Source of the DNA: Phoebastria nigripes
Lineage: Eukaryota > Chordata > Aves > Procellariiformes > Diomedeidae
Direction of reading: 5' to 3'
Assembly: GCA_035582835.1 (NCBI GenBank)
Contig: JAYKAV010002728.1
Location: 343,703 to 407,702 of the forward strand
DNA: 64,000 bases
Part shown: in pieces, positions 39,495-51,848 of the stretch
Numbering within the stretch: position 1 is the first letter of the stretch
How the letters are laid out: each line of letters opens with the position of its first letter
Made by a program: the position numbers and the translations under genes
The notes under the pieces: generated by a model
Databases searched by the model: none
What the model was told of the DNA's origin: nothing
What the model saw: the letters and a program-made list of their open reading frames with translations, nothing else

Positions 39495-40345
39495 TCCCCC
39501 TGGCAGGCTGCTGTTTGGTCCTCCCAAAGCTGTCTCTTGTGCAGGCTGAACAAGGCTGTTTCCCTCAGCCTCTCCTCACTGGGCAAGTGCTCCAGCCTCC
39601 AGCCATCTTGGTGGCTCTCTGCTGAACTCGCTGCAGTTTATTGATGTCTTTCATATACTGGGGGGCCCAGAACTGGATGCAGGATCTAGATATGGTCTAA
39701 CCAGTGCTCTGAGTAGAGGGGGTGATCACTTCCTTCGCTCTTCTGGCTCTGGTCCTGTGAATACAGCCCAGGATGTGGTTGGCCTTCTCTGCCAGCAGGG
39801 CACACTGCTGGCTCATGTGCTGCTTGACCCCCTCCCTGTCCACCAGGTCCTTTTCAGCAGTGCTGGTTCCCAGTCAGTCAGTCCCTGCCTCCATTGGTGC
39901 AAGAGTCTCTTTCTTCCCAGCTGCAGGTCTTTCCATTTGTCCTCATTGAATTTTATGAAGTTTCTGTCATTTTTTTCCTCCAGCCTGCTGAGGTCTTTCT
40001 AGATGGCAGCCCTGCCCTCAAGTGTGTTGACTGGTTTCCGCCAGTTTGGTGCCATCTGCAAACTTGACAAAAACCAGTTTGTTCCATCGTGTCCTCCAGA
40101 TTGTTGATGAAGATGTTAAACAGGATGATCCCAGGACAGACCCCTGCTGTTCATCCATCTAGCCATCCACTTATTCAGACAGTAATGTCCCTACTTGGGC
40201 ACAAGAATATTGTGAGAGGGAGTGCTTGAAAGCCTTGCTAAAGTTGAGGTAACTGATATCCCCTGCTCCCCCTCATCCACAAATCCAGTCATCTTAGACA
40301 ATCAGATGGGTCAGGCATTATTCACTATCGGTAAATCCATGCCTT
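39495..40345 (-). repeat. CR1 LINE fragment with decayed reverse-transcriptase region
   Basis: CR1 is the dominant LINE of birds; its ORF2 encodes an endonuclease and a reverse transcriptase. On the minus strand this copy reads from the RT region toward the 3' region. Codons at 40062-40051 give F-A-D-G, where the active RT motif is (F/Y)ADD, so the second catalytic aspartate is lost. A few dozen bases upstream, LFNIFIN-like codons (about 40105-40125) are in a different frame, showing an indel. The 3' part (39495-39700) carries the conserved 'tgcatccagttctgggccc' complement at about 39663-39681. The copy is dead. Unusually, the extreme 3' tail normally kept by CR1 copies is missing at the 39495 side. 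The boundaries are approximate. Confidence 0.88.
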
Positions 40346-42858
40346 TGCCTGTTCACAAGTAGAAGTAGTCATTGCTTGCATGAAACACCCACTTCAAGTA
40401 ACTGAAGGGAGTTTATGCCAGTTTTATGAGAGAAGCTGCTTTTCATGTATTTTAAACTGCTCAGTCACTTCAGTGTTACGATTATCCTGTGCTGATTGTT
40501 CATAAAGTTATAAATATCCTGTAGGGAGCTGTTTCAGGCTTACTGCAGATTCAGGCAGACGCTAATGAATTGGTTACCTGCATTCATAGCAGAAGGCTGT
40601 GAACCTTAAAGAAAGTTTGGATTTTGGGCACAAGTGCAGTCAAGTGCTAGATAACATTTTGCCAGAGTGCTTCTGAAAACAATGGTTTTACAGCACCTTT
40701 TTTTTTTTTTTAAGAGTGGAAATAACTCCTCTTTAACATGCAAAAGAAAGTTTTAGTATTTTGGGGGAAGTGGTATGTAAGTGCATGCAAGAGACAGAAC
40801 AGTTTCTTTACGCTATTGCATAACCTGACAAGCTTTGTGGTTAGATACCCTATTTCTGTTCATTATTAGACTGGAATGTGATGTGCTAACCAGAAAGTAA
40901 TCCTCTGCCCAAAGAGTTTTCTGGGAGTTTGAACTGTGCCAATTTAGTTCCTCCAGGGTTCTCATCATTCGGGTATCTGTGTGCTAAATGAAGGAAATAG
41001 ACACTTCACAGTTTTTGGAAGGTCCTCTTTTCACTCAACATAAAGCCCTGAAACTGAGATTCACTAAATAAAAGAGAGCACACAGTGAGATGCACTGAAT
41101 GGCATCCATGGCATGTGGTTCTTGCTTCACAGAAAAGTGCACNAACAGAAGTTAATGTATTTAAACCCTCATAAAGTATGCAATAGGAATGCTAAATAGC
41201 AGAAAGGGGAGCGCTTCAGGGACAAATATGTGATCTATCTAGGTTTAGGATGTGTATGCTAAGTAACCTGTCATCTGCTGCGGGCCCTGAAGCAGCCCTA
41301 CAGTGGTTTTTCTCTAACCAGTGCTTTATTGAAATTGTCCTTTGCTTTCAGCTTTGTGACTGCCAGCTTGTCTCCTCTTTCCAGACAACAGATTCTGGCA
41401 GCTTTTGTATCTCTGCACAAAGGCTGCAGCAACTTTGATTCCATGTCCTCGACCGCAGTCTGCCATCTCGTATGGTCCCTTCAGCATCCAGCCTGAAGGA
41501 ACTCATGGAGGAACAGGCATAATAACCAGTGATATTACTTCTAAAAAATCCTTTCCATTAATGCTCTTTCCCTCATGTTTTCTGGAAGCTGCATGGCTTC
41601 TCTAAATCATGTTTTGGAGTAGATGCTGTGTGATCTTTTTCTCCCCCTTCTAGTTCTTTCTTTCCTGCTTAAAAATGTGAAGAAAAAGGTACCCTCTCAT
41701 GCTCTTAATGAATGTTTTATCTTACTGGACTTGTGGTTACATCTCTCACTGTAGATACAGAGAAAGGAGCAAGACAAAGCAACAGGGACTTGTAAGGACA
41801 AAACCCAAGTGTTTCCTGGGTTGTAAGAACAAATCTGATAAAACTCCCTAGTTAAGCTCCAACTGTGGAGGAGAAACTGCAAAAATCCAACAGCTGCAGT
41901 GGCAGGAAGCCTGAAACTTCAAGCTAGAATTCTCTCTAGTGCAAATTGCCTTTATTTTTTTTGTTAGCACCTCTTTAAGTCAAAATACAGGATTAGGTAG
42001 AGCTCCACAGTGGAACCTGCCAGTCTTCAGTGGCTGAGTGTTATCTACAGAGATATATATAGGTACTTCTAGAAATAAAATGGTTTTAAACCAAAATGAA
42101 AGTCGACTCCCTCTTTCTTTAAAAAATGAACTCTGAAAAGTTTAAATAATGAGAATATCAATCATATTATGAAAAAAGTGTTTTAGTTGCCAAAAAATGG
42201 AAAAGCTTTGATCTTGGATTATGTTATGAAAAACAGCAAGAAAAAAAAAGTTAAAAATGTTGTGAATGTTTGACTTTTTATTATTGGCTTTCCTATGGCC
42301 TGCCTAAAAATCACCAAACCTACCTGTATCAAATTGGCCAGAGAGGTACATCCTAGATTTGAAGACAAAGAAGGCCCTGGCTTTGGTTCCCTGCTACTCT
42401 AATCTGAAGGTACTAGTGAGAGTCCAAACAGCGTGGACACATTGCTGTTGGAATGCTTCACTCATTAGGACTGGATGAGACTCTAACCTTTATCTTGAAT
42501 ATACAGCAGATGCAAATGATGAGTCATCATGTTGTTCAGACAGGCTTAAAGATGAGCAAAAAACTTGCAATCAAGAATTAATTTTAGATATTTACCTGCT
42601 TTTCTACTCCACAGCTTATTCGTTACCTCTTGGTTTTGAGTTCATTTGTAGTCTGGTTTTTTTCACATTATGGCATTCAGATCTAAGATTTGTTTAGTTT
42701 TGAAAGTGAAATTTTATATGATTTAATTACAGAAGCTTCAGTAAACAAAATTTATACCTTATTAATTGCTTTTCCTTGATCTCCTACTCTTGTAATAGAT
42801 TTTAAAAACAAATAAACTAATACTATCCTTATAAGTAATAAGGCCAGAACTCTGTGAA

Positions 42859-42881
42859 GTGGTGGTGGTGGTGGTGGTGGT
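42859..42881 (+). repeat. (GGT)7 microsatellite
   Basis: Seven uninterrupted GGT units. It is pure enough to be length-polymorphic. Confidence 0.95.
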
Positions 42882-43024
42882 ATTATTAGGTTAAATCTGC
42901 AACAGCTGTTTTGTCTCTATGTGAAGTTATGGAGTAAGCTGAACTAGCCTTCACCCTGAGGTTCTTTCACCTCTGAAATGCAATCAGCAACAGAGGCGCC
43001 GGGGACAGAAAGAATTGTGACAAT

Positions 43025-43066
43025 AAGTAATAGCTATTTATTATTACTTGATAATAATTATTACTT
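43025..43066. repeat. AT-rich hairpin with repeated octamer
   Basis: AAGTAATA at 43025-43032 is followed by its exact complement TATTACTT at 43042-43049, and again at 43059-43066. The first pair could form an 8-bp stem with a 9-base loop, the second a competing stem with a longer loop. No function is evident, and AT-rich sequence makes such palindromes fairly common. Confidence 0.7.
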
Positions 43067-43480
43067 AACAAGCAATAGTTATATTTGCAGTAAAATAGTA
43101 TATATTTTGATACTTTGAGTTTCTTTACTTTTCCTTCATTGCATCTGACAAATGACTGAGGATCAAATAGAGAGACAGATTGGTTTGTTGCATTGATTAG
43201 TGTCTCCCTCACTTTCAGGAAAAAAGCCAAAGCTGTATTTTCTTCCTTCTTTCACCTGTTTGTAATCAGAGGGACTGTCCTCCTCTAATCTGCTTAATGA
43301 AGCTGTGGTAGACTTGCAGAAGTAATTACTGGGTGTTATGTTTTCACAGTTCATTCTCAGCACTTGAGAGGCTGCAGTAGTTCACTCTTTTTAGAATGAC
43401 AAAGACATTATGAAATTTTACCTGCCCTTTTGTTTTGTCTTGCTAATGTGGAGTAAAGTAACCAGTAGAAGTCATAGGAG

Positions 43481-43495
43481 AAAAAAAAAAAAAAA
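43481..43495 (+). repeat. A15 run
   Basis: Fifteen uninterrupted A. No retrocopy was identified upstream. Confidence 0.9.
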
Positions 43496-44404
43496 TCAGG
43501 TTACAGATTTAACAAAATACATAAGCAAAACAGCTGAATTGTGAAAGATTGTTTGCTTGACCTGTTAGTTTAAGAACTGCCAGTACCCTGCACTATGATT
43601 TAAATAAAACCTGTAGTCTGGAAAGGAAAAGAGGTAATTAGGAAACAGAAGGAGAATTGGTAAGAATCCTGTCTGGAGAGGAAACAAACAGCAGAGGAAG
43701 GGGTATACTTGGGTATTGATTTGAGAGGCTTATGTGTGAACAACCAGTGATTAAATTTTTTTTGTGTGTGTGTTCTGTTGTCTAATTCACTACTGGAATT
43801 TGTCATACCTTGTTTCTCATATGTGAATGTCTCTTTCGCAGGTTCAGATTTGGAGTATGATTTTAATTAGCATAGTAAAATTCCAGTGAGGTTGCACAGT
43901 TTTGAAGTCCATAACTTCTCAGTACTGTTCACCCCTGCTGTGTTGAATAGCTTAGGTATCATACTGTAATAAATTATGGGGGTTACTTACCTACTTCAAA
44001 AGACAAAGAAAGTAAGTAACAGTTGCATAGATGAATATTCAGCATGGATTGATTGTTTCTGCATGGCATTAAAACAGCAACCCACTGGAATATATTATTA
44101 GAATGTCCTTCTTAATATTTACCAAAGCAGAATATGATGAAATATTGCATTTATTATGATAATGAGCAAAAAGTGAAAATTATATGCTGTATTATAGACT
44201 TTCTTTGTTACAAATTGCAAGCTCTTGATTTTATTTTTGAGGGTTTTTCTCATTTGTTCCCTTCTGGAATCATTTGATCATCATGACAGATATATCCTGA
44301 GGTTCCTTGCTTCATTATTTTAAGTGTAGCATAGTCAAGAAGAAGCCTTCAGAGACACATATACTCTGGGACGGCATATTTTAAAATCTCGTTAAGACAT
44401 CAGC

Positions 44405-44410
<6 letters not shown>

Positions 44411-44437
<27 letters not shown>
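44411..44437 (+). repeat. A27 run
   Basis: 27 uninterrupted A, one of the two longest homopolymers in the window. Such a length suggests either a recent retroposition tail or slippage growth. The sequence just upstream is not a repeat that I recognise. Confidence 0.95.
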
Positions 44438-46866
44438 TTCTTTCTCCTGGCCCAAATCCATGGCAATACTTGCCCTGCAGTACACACTGAAGTGTTAGCC
44501 TTTGTAGGTGTGAAATGTGGTGAGGTCTCAAGCACTGGAATGAATTAGTGTAGAATGCACAGTGACATTCCTTTCATCAGAGAGCAGGCAGCAGCCTGGA
44601 AAACTTGATGAGTTAAAGGGAAAGTGTGTCTGGTAGCATGTTGCACGTCATAGGAAGTTACAGCCCATGTTTCTACATATAAGGCCACAGTTCCGGTGGA
44701 AGCAGAGTATCTGCAGAAAAACATCACAAAAAAATAACTCATCGTTGAATCTTTGAGCATTCCCAGATTACATCTGTACATTTTCCAACAAACAATTGGC
44801 CTACACATTTCCCTGAAATATGGAGATTCTTTGGTTGTGCAGTCATGCCTTGGCTGATAGGAGGCTTCCTGTGAAATCTGTAAATCGTCAGTACTGAGAT
44901 AACAGAAAGAAAACCTAAAAAGCTTATTTAAGTTAGCTATGTAAAAATATGTGTTCTCCCAAACAGGACATCTCCCTAGAGCATTAATGCATTTATATAC
45001 AATATTACAGCTGTTGTACTGGATCGGAAATGGTTAGTGACTGAGGAACTGGCAAGAATAAAAGGAGAACAGTAATGGTTTGATGACTGCTTGTCATTTA
45101 AAAGTAGCAGCTGCATTTCCTTTTCCTTCAATTATATATGTTGTTTTCCAAATAAACTAGTTAAATCCCATCTTACTGCAGTTTGATCATCTTAAAGATT
45201 TTTTTTTTTTTCCTAGAGTTGAGCTAATAAACTGATGACCTCTGCCTAGCACTCAGTCTGTTCTCAGCTGGAAGTAATTGCTATTCTTCATGTCAGGCTC
45301 AGAAGAAGGGGATGACCAAACAGTTGTTGAACTCTGCTCTTACCCCAGAGGCAAAACCTGCTTAGAGATGATAAATGCAAGGAGGTGCCATGGGGAAAAC
45401 TGTGTGGTGGCTTGCTATGCTGCCTCTAGAGAGGACTTCAGTCTGCAGTTTTGGTATTCTAGAACCTTTAATTAACAATCAATTAAGTAAGAGATTACTC
45501 ATTTAAAACAGAAGAAAATATTAGTTGTGGAGTCCTTTGGATTTAAGTGTTTTAGCTGAAGCCAAGTGAATGGACTAGCAGTGGAAATAGGCTGTGGTAA
45601 ATTCTTGGCCACCACATTTGTCACCCCAAATGTCACAGGAGTAAGTGTGTTGACNGATGAGCTGCAGAAAATCGTGCTTGGTGGTTTGAAAAATTAAAGC
45701 CCCAGTGCTCCCATTGCCTGCTGGAGCTTGCTGTTTCCATAATAGGGTCAGTGGGAGAGAAGGATCTAGTTCTGCAGCTTGGAGGAAACAGCCAGACTTT
45801 GTACTGGGAAGGCTGAAGCATGTGCTCATGTTCTGTCCCACTGCTTGCTGTGGAAAGAGTACTGCCATGAGGCTGGAGCTCCATTTGACAGAGCTCACCT
45901 GTTTGTGTATTAAGACTAAGAAACCCTTACTGCGATTACTCGGACGTTTGTCATGCTGCGCTAAGGTCTGATTCACAAAAGCACTCCTGATTAAAATGAT
46001 ACTCCAGCTAGTACCCAATCAGTTTGCGTGGTATTGTATATTTAATCAGTCAGGCTTAATTGCTCTTCTGACATAGAGCCTAAAATTTACCATTGTATGT
46101 TAGTAATACCAGTGACTAAATAAAGTCAAATTCTTCTCTGGGTAGCACAGCTGCATTGTTTAACAGTTTCACGGATGTTTTACAATGCAACTTTGATGGG
46201 AAATTACCCTCTTGAAATAGAAATCTTACCAAACATCCTAAAATATAATTCAGTTGGTAAATTGAACATGACTTCAAAGAACTCAAGTGTACAAACGTAC
46301 AGCAGCTCAAGATACAGCAGGACCTTAGGTAGTAAAACTTTTGACTGACCATTTTAAGTTTTAAAATATCTCTCTATATCAACATTGATTTGAGCGAAGC
46401 ATGCTGCTGTGATAGTTATGACATGGTGAAGAGCTACTTTTCTACTGAAAATTAGAATCTTCAGACTGCATTTATCTTTTGCTCTCTAATATCCAATTCC
46501 TACGATTTCTGTATTTCAGAAGAGCAGCATCTGGAACAGAATCTACTAACTTGTTCACCAGGTATCTTTGGTGTTTGCATAACGTTGCTAATGTGGAGCT
46601 GCTTGATGAAAAACTTCATAGGGGTTTATTAAAGTATGACTTAATAGTAGTAAAATGCTGTGATAAATCAGGTCTTTTTGCTTGCAGCTTTCTTTAGTAG
46701 GATATTCTTTTTGTTTAAGTGATAGGTATGACAACATGACTTAGTGAATTCCAGGGTCTGGATTATTACAGCTGTGATTTTAAAGAAACAAAAACCAAAA
46801 CCTCAAGAAATCCTGCACCCAAGGCTAAACTAATGTTGTGCAGACAGCATGAACTCAAACCTTTGT

Positions 46867-46886
46867 TAAATAAATAAATAAATAAA
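46867..46886 (+). repeat. (TAAA)5 microsatellite
   Basis: Five perfect TAAA units, then an A-rich end. Confidence 0.95.
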
Positions 46887-49800
46887 AAGACAAGGCAGTG
46901 AATTGTCACAAAGTTGTTCCCCGCCTCCCCCACCTTGGTTTTGCTTATTAGGACTGACTAATGTTAGTCATTAATGAACAGGAAGAACTTCCCCATACAT
47001 GGTTTAAGCTGTTGAATATGTTGACTCATCTGCGTTGAATGCATCATGCCATGGCTTATCCATGATATATATAGATGTATGTTTGGGATTCCTAATGCAT
47101 GAGTAATCATTGATGAACTCCTTGTAACCGAAGGTTGTAGCTGTGGAAAGGAAACGTCCCAATTATTGTCTGTAAGACCTGGACTTCACCTGTGAATGAC
47201 CACATCATAAAAATTTGGGTATAAATAACAAAGTTATTTTGGGAAACTTTGCTTCTTTTTATTCATCAGAAAAGTCCATTTCACACTAATGTTCTCAAAG
47301 GCATTCCTTTTCTTCCATTGCCTCCTTGCTCCAGGATGGCTTGGTGCTAAGTTATATAATGAGTAAAAGCTGCAGTTACCTTTTTTCCTGGTGAGATTAA
47401 CTGCTAGCAGTGTACACAAGACTCCAGGATCACCATCTTCCTGCATAAGAAAAGCATTTGTGAGACTTTTTGAAGTTACTAGTTTGTTTTTTGTGCTTCA
47501 GAAAGACCTTGTGTGGTAATATGGTTATTAAAAATGGCTGACTTGGTCTGCAGCCAGCTATGTCTATATGTCTTCTACTTTATGCTGTAACAGATGCTGT
47601 GTTCAGTTCCCTTTTCTGAAGTACCTCACATGCTGACTTACAGCACACAGTTTGGTTATTGGTAACTTCTCCCTCCACTAACTATACCAATCTTATTTGT
47701 CTTGACATCACGACAGATGGTTGTGATGACATCCGAGGTGACTCTTGCCTTTAAATGACTATTCTTGCCTTTGCACCAGAATGTGTTTGGTTTTAATCTG
47801 TTGATTAATCTTCTATCAGTAAGATTTACTGAAAAAACTTCTGAAGGTATAGACAAATGCCAAAATCCTTACAGGAATCTTAGTATACTGGAAATTCTTT
47901 TTTTATCACATAGGAAATTAGCCTTTCTAACCAGGTGGGGGATGGCTAAAACCACTCAGTCTTCTGTCTGTGACCTGTAGTAAACTGAGGCTGTGATAAA
48001 TAGGTCAAGCTCTTTCCAGTATCCAGCTCCTCCTTTTTTTCTTGCCCAACCAAAGAGTAAAACAGCTATTTCCCAGAAGCGAAATGTTCTTTAATCCAGT
48101 TGTGTGAACGACATTATGATTCCATTGCCTTGTTTAAAAAAAAAAAAATTCCGGGAGCAACTCATTAAAGAAGGTCAGAGGAACAGTGCCTTAGCACACT
48201 CACTGGAGAACTTGCAGTCCTTCCCTGTTTGTGGTTCAGCTTGGTTGGAGGAGTCTGGCATACAGATGGTGTCGCGCAGAGCTTTGTCAGACAGAGATAG
48301 CGAGGAGGCCAAGAGAGTCTAGAAAGAATGACAAAGCAGGATGAGTGGACCAAACATCTTAAAGATGTCTTACGCATGCTCTCACCATATGAGATTGTGT
48401 CAGATATTCTCTCATGTGCCTTTACAAATAATTTGGCAAAACGGATTATTTGGAGAGACTTTAGGGGAAAGGTTTTACTCTATAAAAGGATTCTGGAACT
48501 TTGATCTTAACTCTCCTTCTTCACTCCTTTCTTTTTCTGTGAGTTTAGTTCTTGTGTGTTAAGAGCTTTGACTAAAGGTGATGTGAATACTATTCTTGTG
48601 AAAGAGTCCAGTCTTTTGAAAAGAGTAATGAAAGTCATATTTGCTTTGGTGGCAATAGGCCCGGGCTGTGTTTAGTTGAAGTGTTCCTCATTTTGCAGTG
48701 TGAAGGAGAAGTCTTCATTTTGCCAGGATTGTTACTAAAACCATGTTTTATGGTTATGTTGCCTACTATATAAGGGGCCTTGAAAAATTGATAAAAATTT
48801 TGGGCTTGTAGGAAACCACTGTGGTCTGTTTTTTGTATAAGCCCATGAATTTTATGAAATTGGTGTTTGAAAAGCATAGAACTGGAAGAAAGAGGAGTCA
48901 GATATCTGAGGAAAGCAGAAAGGTATCTTTTGTGTTGTACTGTATTTTGTATTTAGAAAAAATGACAATATATCCCTAAATTCAGTGATAAACTTGAGTA
49001 CCTTGCTGTCAGCTAGCAGGAGAGTCTCTGATTTAGTGCTTGTTTGCATTCTTGACAGTTGTATAGAAATAAAGACAGGATATTTGGTGCAAAATTTTAT
49101 TTTACCAGAGGTATAGGTATTCACCCTCTTATACTGATGTTCTTTTCTTGTGTGACCTTAAGAATTGAGAAAAGGAAAACTGAAGCCTATTGCTGTTTCC
49201 CTTTAACCTTCCATCAGTCTGATGACCTAAACACAGATTTAAGAGAAGATTTTGACTTGACCAAGAGTGTTTGGCTCTCCAAATTCCATGGTAGCAAATG
49301 TCTAATAGTAGTCTGGAGAAAATTTCACTATCTTCCCTCTTGTTTTGGAAAACAAAACCAACTACCTGGCATATGTCAGATACATATTTGGGCAATACTG
49401 AATGTGTTGCTGGTGCAGTACAATAGCAGCCAGAAATGCAGTAGGTGCGTCTGTCACTTCTTGTGTGGCTTAGTTACAGTATACTGGAAAATAAGTCAGT
49501 TGATGCAATAAACTGTTTTCTAGTACAATGCTCTTCATGCTTTCTGTTGCGCTGCATCCCGTAACTGGGAGGAGTGTCCCATAAACATCCTCAAGGTCAC
49601 CTTTAATTCTGGCCACCAGACTTTGTTTTTCAATGATATCCCCAACTTCCCTCCCCTTCCCCACCCCACCCCGGTAACCTTTCAACTTCTGGTTTGCTAA
49701 GATTAATTTCTTTCGTCTTTACTAGTCTTACTGCTTTATTGTATTCCTAGCCTTCCAGCTCCTCTTGTGTTGTCTCCATGCTCTACAGCAATTATTAAAA

Positions 49801-50040
49801 ATATATCTTTTTATAAGACTCCTCCATAAATGACTAACATATGGGAAAACACAAATCTTTAATTCCATATCTTTCAATTTTCCCATCACCTTCGGTTTTC
49901 CTTCAGGAGATATTAAAATGACACATTAGCAGAAGTGTTTCAGAACTGGATACCTCTGAACACTGTCACGTCATATCCTATGAAGAGCAAATACCACTGT
50001 AAATGTGGAAGGAGTGCCTCTTCTCTTCTAGATTAGATTT

Positions 50041-50091
50041 GGTTTTTTGTTTTGTTTTGGTTTTTTTTGTTTTGTTTTATCTGTTTGTTTT
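50041..50091 (+). repeat. T/G-rich low-complexity tract
   Basis: TTTTG/TTTGTTT words over about 50 bases. A similar tract occurs at 53458-53510. Confidence 0.85.
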
Positions 50092-51104
50092 AAATTTCGT
50101 GTTATATATTTGCGGTACCATCACAAAGCACAACTGAAGTATTCAAGGCTATCATTGTCACAATTGGCATGATCTTTTCTATTGTTTTCTAAACTTTTAG
50201 TTTCTCAGGTAACAAACAAGCCTACTGCATCACTTTTAAGTCTTTCTGTTCTCATGTTGTCCTCAGTTTTTTCCCCTTTTCGGGTAAGTATGAAAATCTC
50301 CCTGATTGCATTGAAGATCTGAGTCTTTTGCCAAAACTCTGTTAAAGTGATGTTTGGCAGATTATTTAAATGGTGTTCCTTTTAGTTATGAAATTGCATT
50401 CGTTCCTTGAAAGGTATTAAACATCTCGGAATAGGTGTCTTTCAAATTTGATCATCTTACTATCCAATAAAAATAAGCACTTTGCCAAAATTGTTAATAT
50501 AAATGAATATAAACTTTGAGTAGTATTTGTGCCGAAGGTACAGGGACTCTTGTAGGTAGACGGGGTACTAGTGCTGTCAAATGAAGATGATTTCAGTCTG
50601 AAAACGTTGTCCAATTTAAATAGCTTAAGAATTGTGCTTGTGACTCAAGATGGCCAGATAGCCAGAGGATATAAGTTGTCATTATTTCATTGCCTTCAGT
50701 GATTCTATGCCAGCTTACACCATGGGACGATCTCCTCCAACTGTCTCTGTCTACACCGTAAATCACTAACTAAAAAAGTAAGGACATTACTTATAAAACT
50801 TCATACAAAGGAAGAGGTGAAAGGAAACAGCTTAATGTAGGTGCTATTTATATTGCATTTAATCAGATGTCAGAACATTCATCAAATAAATGATCCTTGG
50901 CTTCTGTTTACTCAGTACTTCATAGTATGCAGTGAGTTTTTGGAGTGGCTGAGTGCTACAAAGAATGTTCCTCAAATAATCAATCTAAAAGGAACTCCAG
51001 CATTTTTAAGTAACAGCAGCAGCCAGTTCCAGTGGATATAAAGCCAAGCATTTCAGTAGTCTTCTGGCTTTCCTTGGTGTTACAGATCCGAGATCACTTT
51101 ACAA

Positions 51105-51235
51105 CAATCCATGTCAGGTAGATTACTATTTTTGTTCCTATTTTACAAATTGTATATGGCACAGATGTTAACTGATTTGCTCCAGGCCATGTATTAAAAG
51201 CCCAGCTGTGCTAATTTCCACTCTGAGTGGTCCCA
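51105..51235 (+). repeat. Ancient L2/MIR-like relic
   Basis: The order of words is typical of the shared tail/core of ancient L2 and MIR-type elements: 'cctattttacaaattg', 'ggcacagatgttaactgatt', 'tgctccaggccatgta', then 'agcccagctgtg' and 'tccactctgag'. Similarity is distributed and gapped, as expected for a very old copy. It has no coding capacity. The limits are uncertain by tens of bases, and the family name is from remembered consensus words. Confidence 0.5.
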
Positions 51236-51815
51236 TTATGACAGTGTTTGCAGGACCAAATGTTCTTCAACTTCTGTGAGATGGATATAATTTTTGGCAA
51301 ACCCTACAGCAACTTCAGAACTGGATACCATTGGCCTAATTTTCTAGAAATGTAAATCAGTACAACCTGACTGAGGCCTTAGCTGGTGTTTTTCCTTCAT
51401 TTAGGCTGATAACTTTGCTTTTATATTCAAGGTCACGTTATGCCCCTGACATTAAATGGAAATGATTACAGTAATGGAGTTGATAAGCCCTCTCCCTCGT
51501 CTGTTCCTTGCAAAATTAACAGCCATACTGCATGCACAGCATCTACCTGCTTAATCTGTTTTGTAGCATCTGGCTGCTTGCTCTGTTTTGAGGAATTTCA
51601 GGGAAAAGAAGCCCTGACAGGTGATCTGAAATACAGAAAGAAGAAAAACCTAGAGCTTTTTTTTATACTTTCCTTCTAGAAGCTGGCCAATTAACCTTCC
51701 TATTAAATTACTATCTTTAAACCTGTGGTTTCATGTATGCATCCCACTCCGCAAAAGGAATTTAATCTGTCTACATTCTGCTTATTTTTAGAGACATGAA
51801 TCTCAACCAGCAACT

Positions 51816-51848
51816 ACCTCCCCGCCCGCCCCCCCCCCTCCCCCCCTC
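51816..51848 (+). repeat. C-rich homopolymer-like tract
   Basis: About 33 bases, nearly all C with single G or T interruptions. It could fold as an i-motif, with G-rich runs on the other strand. It is also a common place for assembly or sequencing length errors. Confidence 0.9.

Larger units (their letters stand above)
40346..51104. other. Non-coding sequence with simple repeats
   Basis: Nearly 11 kb without a supported gene or named transposon. It contains GGT, TAAA and poly-A microsatellites and an AT-rich hairpin near 43 kb. A T/G-rich stretch lies at 50041-50091. Ambiguous bases fall at 41143 and 45655. Frames of 147 codons (minus, 45575-46018) and 150 codons (plus, 49059-49511) have no recognisable domains; the first overlaps other open frames in other phases. 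I see no exon that I could defend. Confidence 0.55.

Noticed and set aside
45575..46018. 147-codon minus-strand frame, with other open frames on both strands
   Set aside because: No motif or family was recognised, there is an ambiguous base inside the frame, and several phases are open at once, as expected from a local lack of stop codons.
49059..49511. 150-codon plus-strand frame
   Set aside because: It is the longest frame in the window, but it has no recognisable domain, no signal of codon bias and no promoter or splice context.
49470..49685. 71-codon minus-strand frame with a protein-like middle (IIEKQSLVARIKGDLEDVYG)
   Set aside because: It looks protein-like by eye, but I see no acceptor site before it and recognise no family. 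I kept it only as a note for a database search.
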